64,000 nt of DNA from Paramecium tetraurelia (taxonomy: Eukaryota > Ciliophora > Oligohymenophorea > Peniculida > Parameciidae): assembly GCF_000165425.1 (NCBI RefSeq), contig NW_001799522.1:62001-126000 (forward strand). The letters are read 5' to 3'. The position numbers and the translations under genes are program-made. Position 1 is the first letter of the stretch. Each line of letters starts with the position of its first letter. This document shows, in pieces, positions 11,257-23,446 of the stretch. Under the pieces are notes generated by a model. It searched no databases. It was given only the letters and a program-made list of their open reading frames with translations, and had not been told where the DNA came from.

Positions 11257-14200
11257 TCATGCCTCTGGCTTAATATCTTCAGCCTTCCTAAAAGTAATAT
11301 TATATATAAAATACTTTTTAACAGTAATCACCAAAGCCTTTTCTTCATTGAAAAATCTTGTCTTAACTGGACCTCTTGATACTCCAGTCTTGATTGATTT
11401 AGTATAATTTGATTGTATTATTCCAAATTGTTTAATTTCTTCATTTGTCAATTCTCTGGGTTGTTAAGTTGAATCTCTCAGGATGATCATTTGTCCATCA
11501 TTTGTTATAAATAGTGGCTATGATCCCAATAGATAATCATCATTCTTTAATGGAATCCACTAATTATTTAATTAATAAGTATACTTCTTCATTTAATAAC
11601 TCATATCTATTGAATCTATGAACAGCAATTATTCTGCATACTTCTATATTTTCAGCTGTAATTCCAAACACTTAACTAAATTATTCTGCCAAGTCAGCAC
11701 CACTCTAGTTTCTGCTAACAACAAATTCGTATCTTTCTGAAAGATCCCACTTCTCTTAATCCCAGAATCTGGCATGAATAAATACATCTTTAGATGTCAA
11801 ATGCTACCACTCATCTTACAATTGTTCAATTGCTATCATTCTCATCTCTACAATTCCTTACTCTTTCAATGGTTTATCTCTATACACTTTATTCAAACGA
11901 TCTGCTATCCTTTCTCTAAGTCTAATGTGTTTAGGATCTAGTGGGATTCCACTCTTCTCAGATGCCCAAATAGCCAAATCATTTATGAATTGACTGATAG
12001 GTTTATCTCCTGGAATGGAGTACTCACCTAATTCTTAAAATTGATAGAAATTCCTATCTTCATAGAGATTCGGAGCAGATGCAATTGAGATTATGCATCT
12101 ATATTCTCCTAAGTTTAAGGGAGTTCCTAAGTCTAAATGGATAGAAGACCCTTTGACAAAATGGTTGAGTCCAACTTCAATCGTCAAATCTTTCAACTCT
12201 AATCCAGCTCTTCCACCTCTTCTCAAGATCAAATTTTTAGGGGAAATTCCTAATTGTTAACAGATCTTCTCCTTCATTTCCATCATTGTAGCTCTGTTAT
12301 CGATTGTGCAAACAAGGGGATATAAATCCTCTGGCTGCCCTTCTTATATAGAAGCTTAAACAGTTTTAGTAGGGTCATTGAATTTGATAGTGATTCTATG
12401 TTCATCTATTTCGAATTCCTTAAGCCAATTACTATTTTCAGTTTTAGGTTCAAGATAGAAGAAACTATTATCATAATATCCATCAATGGGTTTATCTGAA
12501 CTCAAGATTTCTCCAAATTCGCCATTTCTTTTCAATAATTAAAATTCTCCTTCTAAATTATAGGCTTTCTTTGCAGCTTCAACTAATTCATGCACAAAAT
12601 CATTTTTGTTTACTGTTACTTTTTTGGGTTATAATGTTTTTTCATCTAGTGCTTCTAGATTTTCTCTAAAAAGAGCCACTCTGAATGTGACAGCCTATTC
12701 ATTATATGGCTTCCATTCTTCACCTGGCTATTTGAATTCAATAGATATGCATTTATTCTACAATTTGAGTGCTGCTAAGGATCTCATTTCTTTGCCCTCA
12801 AAAGTGTCTTAAAATTAATCAGTATATGGATTATAAATTCTGATTCTACAGTTATCTCTATCTTTAATTTGGAAATGGTCAAGTACTAATTATCTGAAAT
12901 TAAGAAAGCTTGTGCTATTTTCAAGAGTAAATGTCTTGACCTCTAATTTATAATGAGCCTTAACAGTGATAGGTTTCTGGAGTGCCAATAGATCCTCTGC
13001 TTATCCTCCTTGCTATCTGAATTCTTCTAATTTGATTCTTTCTTCTTGTAATTTTAATTGAACATACTCAGGTAATTCATTCTCTTGGAATTATCCACCC
13101 CAAGTACCCCAAGATTCTTGATTCGGTTCAACCTTCCTGTAAAATAACATATAGGCACTTCCACCAGAATGACCTCCAAATGTTTTCACTGGAATATCAT
13201 CTGGGTTAATGTAAGTGACTGAACTATCATTAAAGCAATACCATTGTCCATCTTCATGGGAACGGATATAAGCAAAATAATGACCACCCATAGCACCACC
13301 TGAATGATTGAGAATAGAGTATAACTAATAAACATGTGGACCATCCTTCAAATATTGTCTAATTTGATTATCTTATTCTAAAATTGATTCTTAACATTTC
13401 TTCTTAACTAATTCAGCATATTTCTTCCTCTCTTCTGTGGTATCCAAAATAGGTTATTATTGCTATTTGTCTTTTTCTTCCTCCTTACTCTTCTATTATA
13501 ACTCCTCCTAGATTTAGCCCTCTTGTTTCTAATTGTTAGATTAAACTTTGGGTGCATCCTAATACTCCAGATCATGATCAAAGACTGGTAAGGGAGGAGG
13601 TGGAGGAATACTAGTTTCAGCAGGCTTAGTTTATTATTAAATTTGTTTGATATCTTCTTAGATTTGTTAATGAATGATTTGTTGAATCTATTCATCCTCT
13701 TGCATGTTTCCAAATGAATCGATGATGTCAACATTACCCTATTGTTTTGCTACTTTCTTCTATTGTTTGATGAAATCTTTTAATCCTTAATTGGGTCTAA
13801 CCACTTTAGTTGCCTTGGTTGTCTGTGCAGATGGTTACACTTTACTAGTGGCGGTTGTTTTGAACTATTATTTCTTTGGTTACACCAATTCCTCAAAGTA
13901 GGATGGATCTGCTTCTTCGGAGAGTTTGTTTGGGATTTCATCGTAAGTTCTGCTGTAATTATTCATATTGAGAACAAAGGGGAATGCCATTTTGTCATCC
14001 AACTTCTCCCTTCTCATCATTACATAATCGAATGCGAAACGATTGATGTGCACATTCAGTATTGATGGCAATTTATAAATTAATTGTCCTCTGTGAGCAT
14101 CTTGTTTGGCTTAACATGATTCACAGAAATATTAATTATTGCCTTCCAATTTCTCCGGTTTCAGACTTCTTTGGATGGCCAATTCCAGACTGTTATTGTA

Positions 14201-14706
14201 CACCTTACTCCATTTATCCTTCAGAATCACTGTGTAATCCATAAAGATTTCTTGTCTCTGGCTTTCGTAATTGCATTTCAAGCATTTCGTATAATGAAGA
14301 TATGCGCCTTCCTTAATATCATATATATACCTTCGTACAGTTCCTTTACAAAGTTACAATTCTGATCGCTCTACTCTATTGCGTCAAAGAGAATACGAAT
14401 AAACTCCTGGATGTCGTGCTACTAAAAGGCCTAATGGATGTCCCATTAAAATGATTTGGTCAGATCCCTCGTATCAATGTACTCAAATATTTTGGTTTGG
14501 AGTCTCCCATAGAGCTTTTGAAGTTGAAATGGTATCGAATCAATCTCTTCCCCGTGTATTGAGTGCTCGTACTTCCACAAATACAATCCTCTGCGAAATT
14601 CAGGAGTCATGAACAAAGTCTGTAGGACAGAATTCATATAACAAGTGGCACCTATGTTTTGAAGCCCCAAGTAGGGAGCATCAATTTAATATGAATTTGT
14701 AGTCAT
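11257..14706 (-). CDS. USP47: USP47-type ubiquitin carboxyl-terminal hydrolase
   Basis: A 1133-residue deubiquitinase after removing two introns (14308-14330, 23 nt, AAG end; 11560-11584, 25 nt). The Cys box [14 protein letters not shown] holds the nucleophile Cys22. A zinc-binding CxxC pair lies in [11 protein letters not shown] and CESCQ, the Asn/His parts in [16 protein letters not shown] and [22 protein letters not shown] Gln/Lys-rich insert separates the two halves of the catalytic domain. The long C-terminal part, about 580 residues, matches the ubiquitin-like-domain region of animal USP47, including [14 protein letters not shown] and the terminal block [12 protein letters not shown]. 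The enzyme removes ubiquitin from proteins. It diverges from the ThrRS gene, with start codons only 73 bp apart. Confidence 0.93.
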
Positions 14707-14779
14707 TTAAATTTATTATTAACTCATTTCACTTGACCCAAATAATCAGGATTAAAGCACCCTTATAAAATGATTATTT

Positions 14780-16635
14780 ATGAAAATTATTTATAAATTT
14801 ACACAGCAAGTCCTCTATCAGAATAAGCAATATTCAATACTCAAGCCATCATAATTGTCAGTCCCCAAAGATGCTTTCATCGCCAAAGTCACTAACAAAG
14901 ATGGTAGCACATCTCTCCATGATCTCAATAGGGAATTGAAATAGGATTGCACCATTGAATTTCTAGATTTCTCTAATCAAGACGCAAGAAGAGTCTTTTG
15001 GCATTCAAGTGCTCACGTTTTAGGTGCCATCCTCAGTAAATTTGGAGCCGAGTTAGAATTCGGACCATCAACTGAAAATGGGTAATCCTATTAATCATGT
15101 CTCTTAGATTCTACTATCAATGCAAATTGGATAAGGAAATTGAATTAGATTAACTTAACTAAGAAATTGAGCAATATCTGAAATAGAAAAAGCACCTTTT
15201 TGAAATTTAATCCATATCCCAGGATGAAGCATTATAATTATTCAACAAGAATGCATATAAGTTAAGCAAAATTAAGTAGACAGCCTTCTAAAATTATCAA
15301 ATTTACAAATTGGACGACTTTGTAGATTTATGTAAGGGTCCTCACATTGATCATACAAATCGTATTTATAAATTGATAATCAATCATTCACAACCCTTCC
15401 AAAATAGTTATAGATATCAGGGTATTGCATTTCCAAATTCAAAATTATATTAAGATTATTAGAAATAAATGGAATGTGATCATAGACATATTGGCAAACA
15501 GAATCATTTATTTGTGTTTAATAAATTAGCTCCTGGAAGTGCATTTTTCTTACCTCATGGAACCAAGATTTACAATAAGCTTGTAGAGATGATTCGCAAA
15601 GAGTATAGAGAGAGAGGATATCAGGAAGTCATTACTCCATAATTATTTCACAAAGATTTATGGAAACAATCTGGTCATTTGGATAAATATGCAGAAAATA
15701 TATACATGACTCATGATCATTAAATGGGATTGAAGCCAATGAATTGTCCTGGCCATTGTTTACTGTACAAAACATTGCAGCACAGTTACAAAGAGTTGCC
15801 AATTCGATTTGCTGATTTTGGTGTTTTACACAGAAACGAAGTGCATGGAACTTTGACTGGATTGACAAGGGTGCGTAAATTCACATAAGATGATGCTCAT
15901 ATATTCTGCACGATTGAACAAATACAACAAGAAATAAAAAACACATTAGACTTTTTGAGTAAGGTGTATGGTCGTTTTGGATTTACTTGGGAATTGACAT
16001 TGTCCACTAGACCTGATAAGTATATAGGTGATTTGTAGATATGGGATGAGGCTGAAAGGTAATTGAGAATTGCACTGTCTGACACACCATACACGGAGAA
16101 TCCTGGAGATGGGGCATTCTATGGTCCAAAGATAGATGTATTAATAAGGGATCATAATCAGAAGTAACATCAATGTGGCACAATTCAATTAGATTTCAAT
16201 TTGCCAGAAAGATTTGATCTCACTTATCATCATGAAAACGATAAATTTTCAAGGCCAGTAATGATCCATAGAGCTATTCTTGGTTCGATTGAGAGGATGA
16301 TGGCTATCTTGACTGAGTAATACAATGGGAGATGGCCATTTTGGTTGTCACCCAGATAAGTATTGATAATTCCTGTGAGTGAAGTCTCAAAGTAGTATGC
16401 GAAGGAGATTTATGATTAATTGTATAAGTTAGGATTCGAAGTGGAATTGGAGGATAGTGAGCAGACTTTGGGGAAGAGAATTCGAAAGGGGGAGATGTTG
16501 CATTTCAATTACATTTTGACTTTGGGGGCCAAGGAGTAGGAGTCAAACACAGTTGATGTCAGAGAGAGAGGGGATAATCACAAACATTAATCAATGAAAT
16601 TAGATGAGTTTATAACAAAAATTATTTAATTATGA
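14780..16635 (+). CDS. Threonyl-tRNA synthetase
   Basis: One 26-nt intron (15082-15107) gives 609 residues. Domains in order: a short TGS domain (residues 20-90), the editing-type domain with the HSSAHVLG motif (class IIa HxxxH), then the catalytic core with motif 1 region [11 protein letters not shown], zinc-ligand segment [10 protein letters not shown], motif 2 [13 protein letters not shown], and motif 3 [15 protein letters not shown]. The C-terminal anticodon domain is present (QVLIIPVSE onwards). It charges tRNA-Thr. The N-terminus starts close to the TGS domain, so it lacks an obvious organellar leader; cytosolic is likely, dual use is possible. Its TGA overlaps the first possible ATG of the next gene. 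Confidence 0.95.
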
Positions 16636-17641
16636 TTCAAAAACCTTAAGAGGAAGGTCCACTTTAGCCGTTTGATTTATCATTTCGAGGAGACGACCAG
16701 AGGTTTATGGAGTTGGAAAGAGCCTAGACGATTCAAGAATTCGTAAAGTCTATTGAGAAACGGAATTTTGAATTCGAATTTCAATATCTGAGACAAAGCA
16801 CTGAGACGAAGGAACACGACAAATAACTGATTAAGACTGTTCAAGTTTAAAGACTGAATCGATACTCGAATATATTGCCATGTATGTTGATGTACTCATC
16901 TATTCTTAGTTTCGCATTCGATTGTAAAACCAGAAGCCTAATCAACTAATAAATTTAGTACTCCGAGAGATAAATTTTACATCAATGCGAATTACATAAA
17001 GGGAATTAATAATGTTGAGAAACAATACATTGCAACTTAAGGACCCATTCCAGAATCTATTGATGATTTTTGGCATATGGTTTGGACTAATAATGTTGGA
17101 GTCGTAATCATGTTGTGTGCTCTGTTTGATAGAGGAAGAGTATTCCTTTTGCTTTACTTAGATCCAATGCGAGAAGTATTGGCCCAGTCAAGGATAGAAG
17201 GCACAATTTGGTCCCTACGAGGTGAACACCATTTCTTAAGAGGAGGCTCCGAAGACTTTCTTTAAAAATAAGATCATCCTCAGATGTTAAGATGAGTAAC
17301 GGGAGATTCTTCATTTTTAATGGGCTGGGTGGACTGATTTCGGAGTTGTTGATAACTCATAATTTAAAATTCTTGATATGTTGGCAGAAGTCTCAAACAC
17401 GGCTGGTATGTAGAATAAGAGACCAGTGGTTCATTGCAGTGCAGGAGTTGGAAGAACAGGAACATTCCTAGCCATATGTCATATAAAATAGTTATTAATT
17501 AATAATCAAGCAAAAATATCTGTATTTAGTATTGTGAGAAGACTGAGAGAGTAGAGAGCCTTAATGATCTAGACACCTGAGTAGTATCAAATGGTGTATA
17601 GGTACACAATCTGGTTGATAGAAAATTTGAAATATATCTGA
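16632..17641 (+). CDS. Protein tyrosine phosphatase (classical)
   Basis: Two introns (16882-16909, 28 nt; 17140-17161, 22 nt) give 319 residues. The classical PTP core is complete: NRYSNILPF, FYINANYIKG (substrate loop), TQGPIPESIDDFWHMVW, CEKYWPSQG, and the catalytic HCSAGVGRTG, ending TPEQYQMVYRYTIWL. The usual WPD loop reads WAGWTDFGV, so Thr replaces Pro beside the catalytic Asp. There is no membrane span, so it is a cytoplasmic enzyme. The ATG at 16632 overlaps the stop of the ThrRS gene (ATGA); translation may instead begin at the next in-frame ATG, 16707, which would leave 71 bp between genes and still keep the core. Confidence 0.92.
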
Positions 17642-17740
17642 TATTTAGATGAATATGTTATTAAAATTCAACCTCTCTTATATTTGGCTAATAATAGTGT
17701 TATTTTAATTTATTATATAAAAATTAAAAATAAAAATAAC

Positions 17741-17813
17741 AGCCGATTGAGAGAATTGAACTCTCGACCCTTTGCTTACAAGGCAAAAGCTCTAACCACT
17801 GAGCTAAACCGGC
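17741..17813 (-). tRNA. tRNA-Thr (anticodon TGT)
   Basis: The minus strand folds as a full cloverleaf: acceptor GCCGGTT pairing with AATCGGC (one G-T), D stem GCTC/GAGC with loop AGTGGTTA, anticodon stem TTTGC/GCAAA around loop CTTGTAA (anticodon TGT, reading ACA), variable GGGTC, and T arm GAGAG-TTCAATT-CTCTC. No intron. It sits 100 bp past the tyrosine phosphatase and 1.1 kb from the threonyl-tRNA synthetase that would charge it, presumably by chance. Confidence 0.95.
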
Positions 17814-18059
17814 TCGGTTGTATAGAATTCCAATTATTCATTTATGAGACGCCCGATTCATTTCAAATATTTTAATTATACTTAAGACAATTGGGATATT
17901 GATATCCAGTTGTGATTATCTTCAAATTTCAGTCTCTTTCCACTCAGTGTTATCACTCATTCCTCTCTTGGTGTCCTTCAATTTCACTTATAGCGAGGAT
18001 AAAGCGAGAAATTTCAATAAATCAAAAAATATGATAGAATAAGTGTGACCACCAAGAAA

Positions 18060-18158
18060 ATGGATATTTTTTCAATGGTATATTTCACTTAGATTTGGGA
18101 TTATGTCAAATATAGGGAATTCTTTCCAAAATATAGAAATGAAAAAGAAAGGAATTGA
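18060..18158 (+). CDS. Possible 32-residue peptide
   Basis: A short frame MDIFSMVYFTQIWDYVKY... ending in TGA. The composition, aromatic then charged, resembles very small mitochondrial membrane proteins, but length alone makes it doubtful. The remaining sequence between the tRNA and 18182 shows nothing else. Low confidence. Confidence 0.2.
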
Positions 18159-18181
18159 ATTATTTAAATAAAAATTAATAT

Positions 18182-19801
18182 ATGACTACAGTGTCTGTGG
18201 ATTTTTTGCAGCAGATTACTCTTCTCGGTAAGCCAATTTTGTTAACTTCCTTAGACCCGATGAATAGGAAGCAAACTATCACAGAGTTAAAGAAGGTCCT
18301 CACGAAGCCATTGCTAATTTCTGATTTTAAGAAAATTTGGAAGGCTCTCTATTATGGTATTGCTCTCTTTAATTGTAAGCTATGTGGAGTTCTGACAAGT
18401 ATCAAAATCAATAGATTCTTGCAACTGAAATTTCATAACTCACAAGAATGTTCTACTCTAATTTCACTGCATTCATCCAATTCTCTAGAGCCATGTTCCA
18501 TGTGTTCATGCTTGAATGGGAAAAGATTGATTACTGGCGAATTAATAAATTTATGCTGCTATTCAGGGAAATCATAGAAGAACAAATCAAAATATGCAAG
18601 CATTTCAACTGGAAGACAGTTCCCCAACTAATTGCCCTTTACAACGAGACTGTCTTGAATCTTACCGAATTCCAGACAGGTATGATTCCATATCCTAACT
18701 CTTACTAGTATAGGGAGCTGCATTGCACTTCATCCAAATATTCGTGTAGTGTATGGCTAAACACATGAGTGATTCCACTGTTAGTTACGTTCAGGTTAAG
18801 GAACTTCTTGAAGGGTTCCTAGACATTCTTAAACACAGTCCAAACAAGACTTTGAGGGATAAAACCATTCAATATGTCTACGAGTACATAGAGGAGAGAC
18901 AAGCTTAAGAATCTTATTTGCCTGCCTTCGACTCTAAGAAATATGGGAATTATGTCTTCAAGTTGGCATCATCAGAGTAATTTAGTATCCAGTATCTTGT
19001 AGGAATGTCAATCCTTAGAATAGGAAGGCTCTTTATAGAGTGGCTGAGATTTTTAATTTTACAGAGGCAGAGGAGGAATCACCTAAAATTGAAGTGGAGG
19101 AAGTTCCGAAGAAGAAAAAGTAAAAAAAAATATAAGAAAATCAATAAAAGCAAAAACCATAAGAAAAAAAATAATTTGAAGAAAATCATGTATAATAATA
19201 ATAAAATGAAGAACAACAATTCAATTAGTAAGAAGAATAAGAGGAATAAGAAGTAGAACAAGTGATTTAGGTACCTTAAAAAGTTTAAAAAAAAAATGGA
19301 AAAGAAAAAGTAGCAAAGGAAAAGGAGTCATAATAACAACAAAATACAAAAGCCAAATAAAAGGAAGAGAAAGCCATTCTGAAATTACATAAGAAATAAG
19401 AAGAACAAATCAATTCACATTATATGCAAGACAGTCCCATTCAAGATGAAGATGAAACCATAGAAGGTGATGATTATAGCGAAGTTAGAAAGAATCCAAG
19501 CAAATTGAAAACCCTGAAGGATATCATGAACTCTGTTCCTGTGTATTTGTTTATGAATCCAGCTGAGAAACGCAAATACTTTAAGTCTATCAATAGTAGA
19601 TTTTAGGAGGCTTTGCAAAAAGAAAAAGGAACTCATTGCACACACAACAAGAGTGTCCACTTTGACTTAGCAAGAAACAAAGTGAAAAGTAACAATGTGA
19701 ATTTATTTTATTAGCTTTCAAATAAACAGACAATGTGCTCAGAATTTCTAAGTCATGAATTTGATATTTTATATGTATAATAAATATGGCAGAGAATGTG
19801 A
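18182..19801 (+). CDS. RRP1/Nop52 family ribosome biogenesis protein
   Basis: Four introns (18228-18254, 18357-18379, 18680-18708, 18977-19002) give 504 residues. The N-terminal half matches Nop52: KIWKALYYAMWSSDK, then LEWEKIDYWRINKFMLLF, and NETVLNLTEFQT. The first intron is 27 nt and would be read through in frame if retained. After residue 270 comes a very long Gln/Lys/Glu-rich tail, then a conserved-looking end with KSVHFDLARNKVK, similar to the basic C-terminal motif of animal RRP1. The protein works in the nucleolus in late 27S/ITS2 pre-rRNA processing for the 60S subunit. The 18357-18379 intron ends in AAG and restores a strongly conserved stretch, so that acceptor is well supported. 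Confidence 0.88.
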
Positions 19802-19821
19802 AAAAAATTACTCTTAAAAAT

Positions 19822-21477
19822 TCACTTTAGACTTTTATTTGGCTAAAATTTGAAACGACTATTTAATTACATAAAATTACATACGCATTTACAAAACGAA
19901 GCTTAAGTTCAATGTATTTTCTTTCTATCCCTTCTTCAACCTCATTCATCTTTGCACTCTCCAAAATAGTTTCATCATCTCGCTTACAATGAGGAGATGA
20001 ATAACTAATCTAAGATTTACGTTTCTTAACTCCTGTCAATTGATCTAAATATGGATCATGTTGGATTTGTTAAACCTTTTCATGCGCCTTAATCTCAGGA
20101 GTCAAACATATATTAGACTTACTGTTTCTTACCCTAGAAATCGAGTTAAACGAAATCTTGCTCAATCTACTTAAAATGCTAGGCTAGATTCCCAACAAAA
20201 CACTATTATTGAAATCAATATCTGATATTGTGTCATTATAACTGCTGATTGATTATATTCTACCCTTTTTTCTATGAATTTCTGGAGTCAAAGTGGATCT
20301 CTTCTATTCAGGAGTCCTTAATAAGGAATTCATCTCCTATTCAATAGACTAATTTAATTAAGAACCCAAAATATTATTGGATGACAAATCCTCTTTGGTT
20401 TTTCTGAATCTAAAAATATAATGCAATCTATTTTACATCGATGGTTTGCTATTGAATATATTGCTACTCGTACTCTGTCCTTCTTTCTCTCCCTTCTAAG
20501 ACATGTTCCAATCAAACACCAATTCTTTTGGGACATAATTGTGTTCGCTTTATATTTTTCTAAACAAAGATTAACAGTATTTATAATTTGGTTCTGATTT
20601 AAATGGTAACCCTCTAGCATAATCTAAATATCTCCCAAATTCAATGGGCAGACCTTTGCATAACTCACTCACTTCCATCTTCATTTTCATCTACCCAACT
20701 TACTTAATTTTATTCTCTTCTGAAGTGAACTATATATTTTACCATGGCAACTAACCTGTTACATCAATAATTCTGTATACCTTTAAGTAAAAATATCAGC
20801 ATGTAACCTAGTGATTCCATATCATCCCGTCTACTTAAGGAATAGCCTTTATGGGCATTGATGCTAGCATATCTAGTAGTCCCTATGAATGGCTATTTTT
20901 CTCTAAAGGATCTAAATTTGATTGAATTGAATTGATACATATGAGATTCATTTTCATCCTTAAAGAACTTACTGATCCCAAAGTCTACAATGTATAGCGA
21001 ATTTTCATCATCATCCTTTCCAACTAAGACATTTTCTGGTTTTATGTCTCTATGCAAGACTTTGCTAAACTCAAGTAATTGATATACTTCTTATGCAAAC
21101 TCTCCAATATATTGATCATCTATTCAGCTACATTAAGGACACATTTAAGTGAGAATTTCCGGAAAGTCTTCATATAATGAGTCAAATCTCTTCCTAAATG
21201 TTGTATCACTAGAACATGGGAATCCTGCTCTTTTCCAGCCCAATACAATTTTGGTATGTGTTATAAATGTTATAGCCTTTTTAAAATTTCTGCCTAAAAT
21301 AGATTATCTTGATACCTCTCTTAACAAGCTTGAGTCTTCTTTATTTTCTTTGTCCATCTTTATGGCAACAAGATTTCTTGTATTAATATCTTATCCTTAA
21401 TAAACAACTCCAAAGGACCCAGCAGAAATCCTTTTTTTTGTAATGTATACATTGTTGATTATTTTCTGATTATTCAT
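19822..21477 (-). CDS. Casein kinase 1-like protein kinase
   Basis: Four introns (21294-21315, 21065-21087, 20756-20780 with CAG end, 19859-19884) give 519 residues. Kinase motifs: [12 protein letters not shown] glycine loop, LVAIKMD (VAIK Lys), [12 protein letters not shown] catalytic loop, VDFGISKFF (DFG), then [29 protein letters not shown] and KGQLPW, the CK1-specific activation segment (no APE). The kinase core ends about residue 300 at [13 protein letters not shown]; the rest is a Ser/Gln-rich tail that may be regulatory. Ciliates carry a large CK1 family. The gene converges on RRP1, with only 20 bp between their stop codons, and the last intron is what prevents a long overlap. Confidence 0.92.
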
Positions 21478-22078
21478 TTTTGTGAAATAATAATAAGCTA
21501 TGTTAAATGAAATCTATATATATATTTAAATATCTGAGTTCTATAATATACTAAAACAATAAATTTAATAAATCGTTCCTTCTTCCTAACTTTCATTTTA
21601 GATAGGACTTGTTGTTAATAAATGTTCCTTAATTGACTCCAAGATTCATTGCATTGTGAACACTTGCTATTCTAAGGATTCTTGTTTTAGAATTGAATTT
21701 ATTTAATTTCAACTTTTAATTTTGAAAAATTAGCCTCTATATGAACATGCTCAAATCGCTTCTGATATTCTCATTTAGAAGTAAAAGGAGAGTAATGATT
21801 TTTGAAGAAATGAAATAATGGATACAGTGAAATATATTGGATTTTAAGTCCTTTAATTAATTATTGTTACTGCATCACTTAATATTTATTGAAGGAAATA
21901 CATGATAAGTTTGAAATATTCTATCACAGTAAAAGTGTTACAATATTATTGCAAATTTAAGGTATTCCTGTTCTATAATATTATCTTATTTAGACCTTTG
22001 ATTGCCTTTTTATATTAAATATTATAAAATAAATTTAATTTCTTCTAATAGCTATTTTATTAGTATATATTATATTCA

Positions 22079-22657
22079 TCAAGATTATTATTTTATATTA
22101 TTAAATCTACAATTTGTATGACCCAAATCCAAACAGTTTAGACATTTTGCTTCTGGAGTTTACACATCAAAATTTAAATTGCCCTTTTCTAATTTTAATT
22201 CACAATCATAAAAAGAATGATTTAAACTTAAGCAGATTAAACAATAAGGTTATTGTCCAACTTCGCACATATTAGTTTAATGCCCGTGCTATCTGCAATT
22301 CCAACAAAATTAGTAGTATTTATAATCGAAGTAACGCTTAACCTTTTAATGCTTTCTGTAAGTCAACTCACCTTCTTCACTTGAAGATGATTATTATTGA
22401 ATAGGATCCGTTTCTGTATACCAATTTACCTCTTTGTTACTTTGAATCCCCTTCAATTTTTACAATAATTTTGCTTCATTTGTGCTTTTCTTTGTTGCAT
22501 CAAATAATTCATAATATTGGTTGATATCTACCACCTTAATATTTTACACGCCTTCCTTGTCTAAATTAAGCACAATATTACTTATTATGGGTTGCTTTTC
22601 AAATTGATATTCCTTTTCTTCTGATTCACTACTGCTATCCTCAAAATGAAACATCAT
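22079..22657 (-). CDS. CCHC zinc-knuckle protein
   Basis: A single-exon protein of 192 residues. The second half holds three zinc knuckles: CWNCRQHGHQTNMC, CLICLSLNHSFYDC (which has CxxC-x4-H-x4-C), and the shorter CLNCLDLGHTNC. The first half is acidic and Ser/Glu-rich. Tandem CCHC knuckles of this spacing occur in AIR1/AIR2 and ZCCHC7, RNA-binding subunits of the nuclear TRAMP polyadenylation complex, which is a plausible but unproven role. Same strand as the CK1 gene, 600 bp upstream of it. Confidence 0.75.
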
Positions 22658-23446
22658 TAGTTATAATAATTTAAATTTCTAAAATATTTTTCTATTTTGT
22701 GTTTTTAAAAGCTAATGGGAATTTTGTATAGTTCAGTGTCTTTTATATATTTTTGACTTCTATCAACGTTTCTTCTTAAGATAGAACTTCTTTTGCATGA
22801 TTAAATTAATACCTACCTTTTTTTATCTAGATATACAAATTTCTTGAGAATCTATTTAATAGTTTTAATTCTTTATAAAAGCTTATTTTTAAGAAAATCT
22901 AAGGATTAAGTTTGATTGCGAATAAGGGTGGACGATATTACTTATCTTAAAAAAAAGATAAAATAATAATAAACTTTATTAGGTTACTGATGGATTAATT
23001 AATTAGTATCATGTGCAAAGCAACTGAAATATTAGAGAATATGAATCGATTAGAATTTTTCTTTATTAATACTTCATTAATAGGTTATTGAGTAAGAACG
23101 AATTCAGATGCAACTATAAAGATTTGCACTACATAAATTATGTTCTATTTAATCAATTTAAATTCATATATATTATGAATAGGTCTTACTAATTCGATGC
23201 TTTTTTAATTAGTGGAGAGAATTTGATCCTCAAAGCTGTTTTACTAAGGGTATTGCATTAAATAATAAATAGACAAACAATGATATTATATTTATATATT
23301 TTATTAAAAAAAATAATATAAAATCATAAGATCTTTAAACTACGATGAAGAAGAAATTAAAAAGAGTTTTTAGAACTACTCAAAAAAATAATTAAAAAAT
23401 CATTTACAATTTATATGGAATTAATATCTAATTCATACTAAAATAA
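22658..23446. other. Non-coding or degenerate stretch
   Basis: About 790 bp without a confident gene. On the plus strand from 22992 an in-frame start (MDQLISIMCKATEILENMNR) is followed by a TGA, and coding-like sequence continues in another frame (NEFRCNYKDLHYINYVLF) to about 23340. This may be the remnant of a dead gene. The rest is AT-rich. Confidence 0.35.

Noticed and set aside
11257-11451. Separate 64-residue minus-strand gene
   Set aside because: It is the last exon of the USP47 gene, joined by the 25-nt intron at 11560-11584.
19000-19260. Low-complexity Lys/Asn frames on both strands as genes
   Set aside because: They are shadows of the Gln/Lys-rich tail of the RRP1 gene, whose frame continues through TAA/TAG Gln codons.
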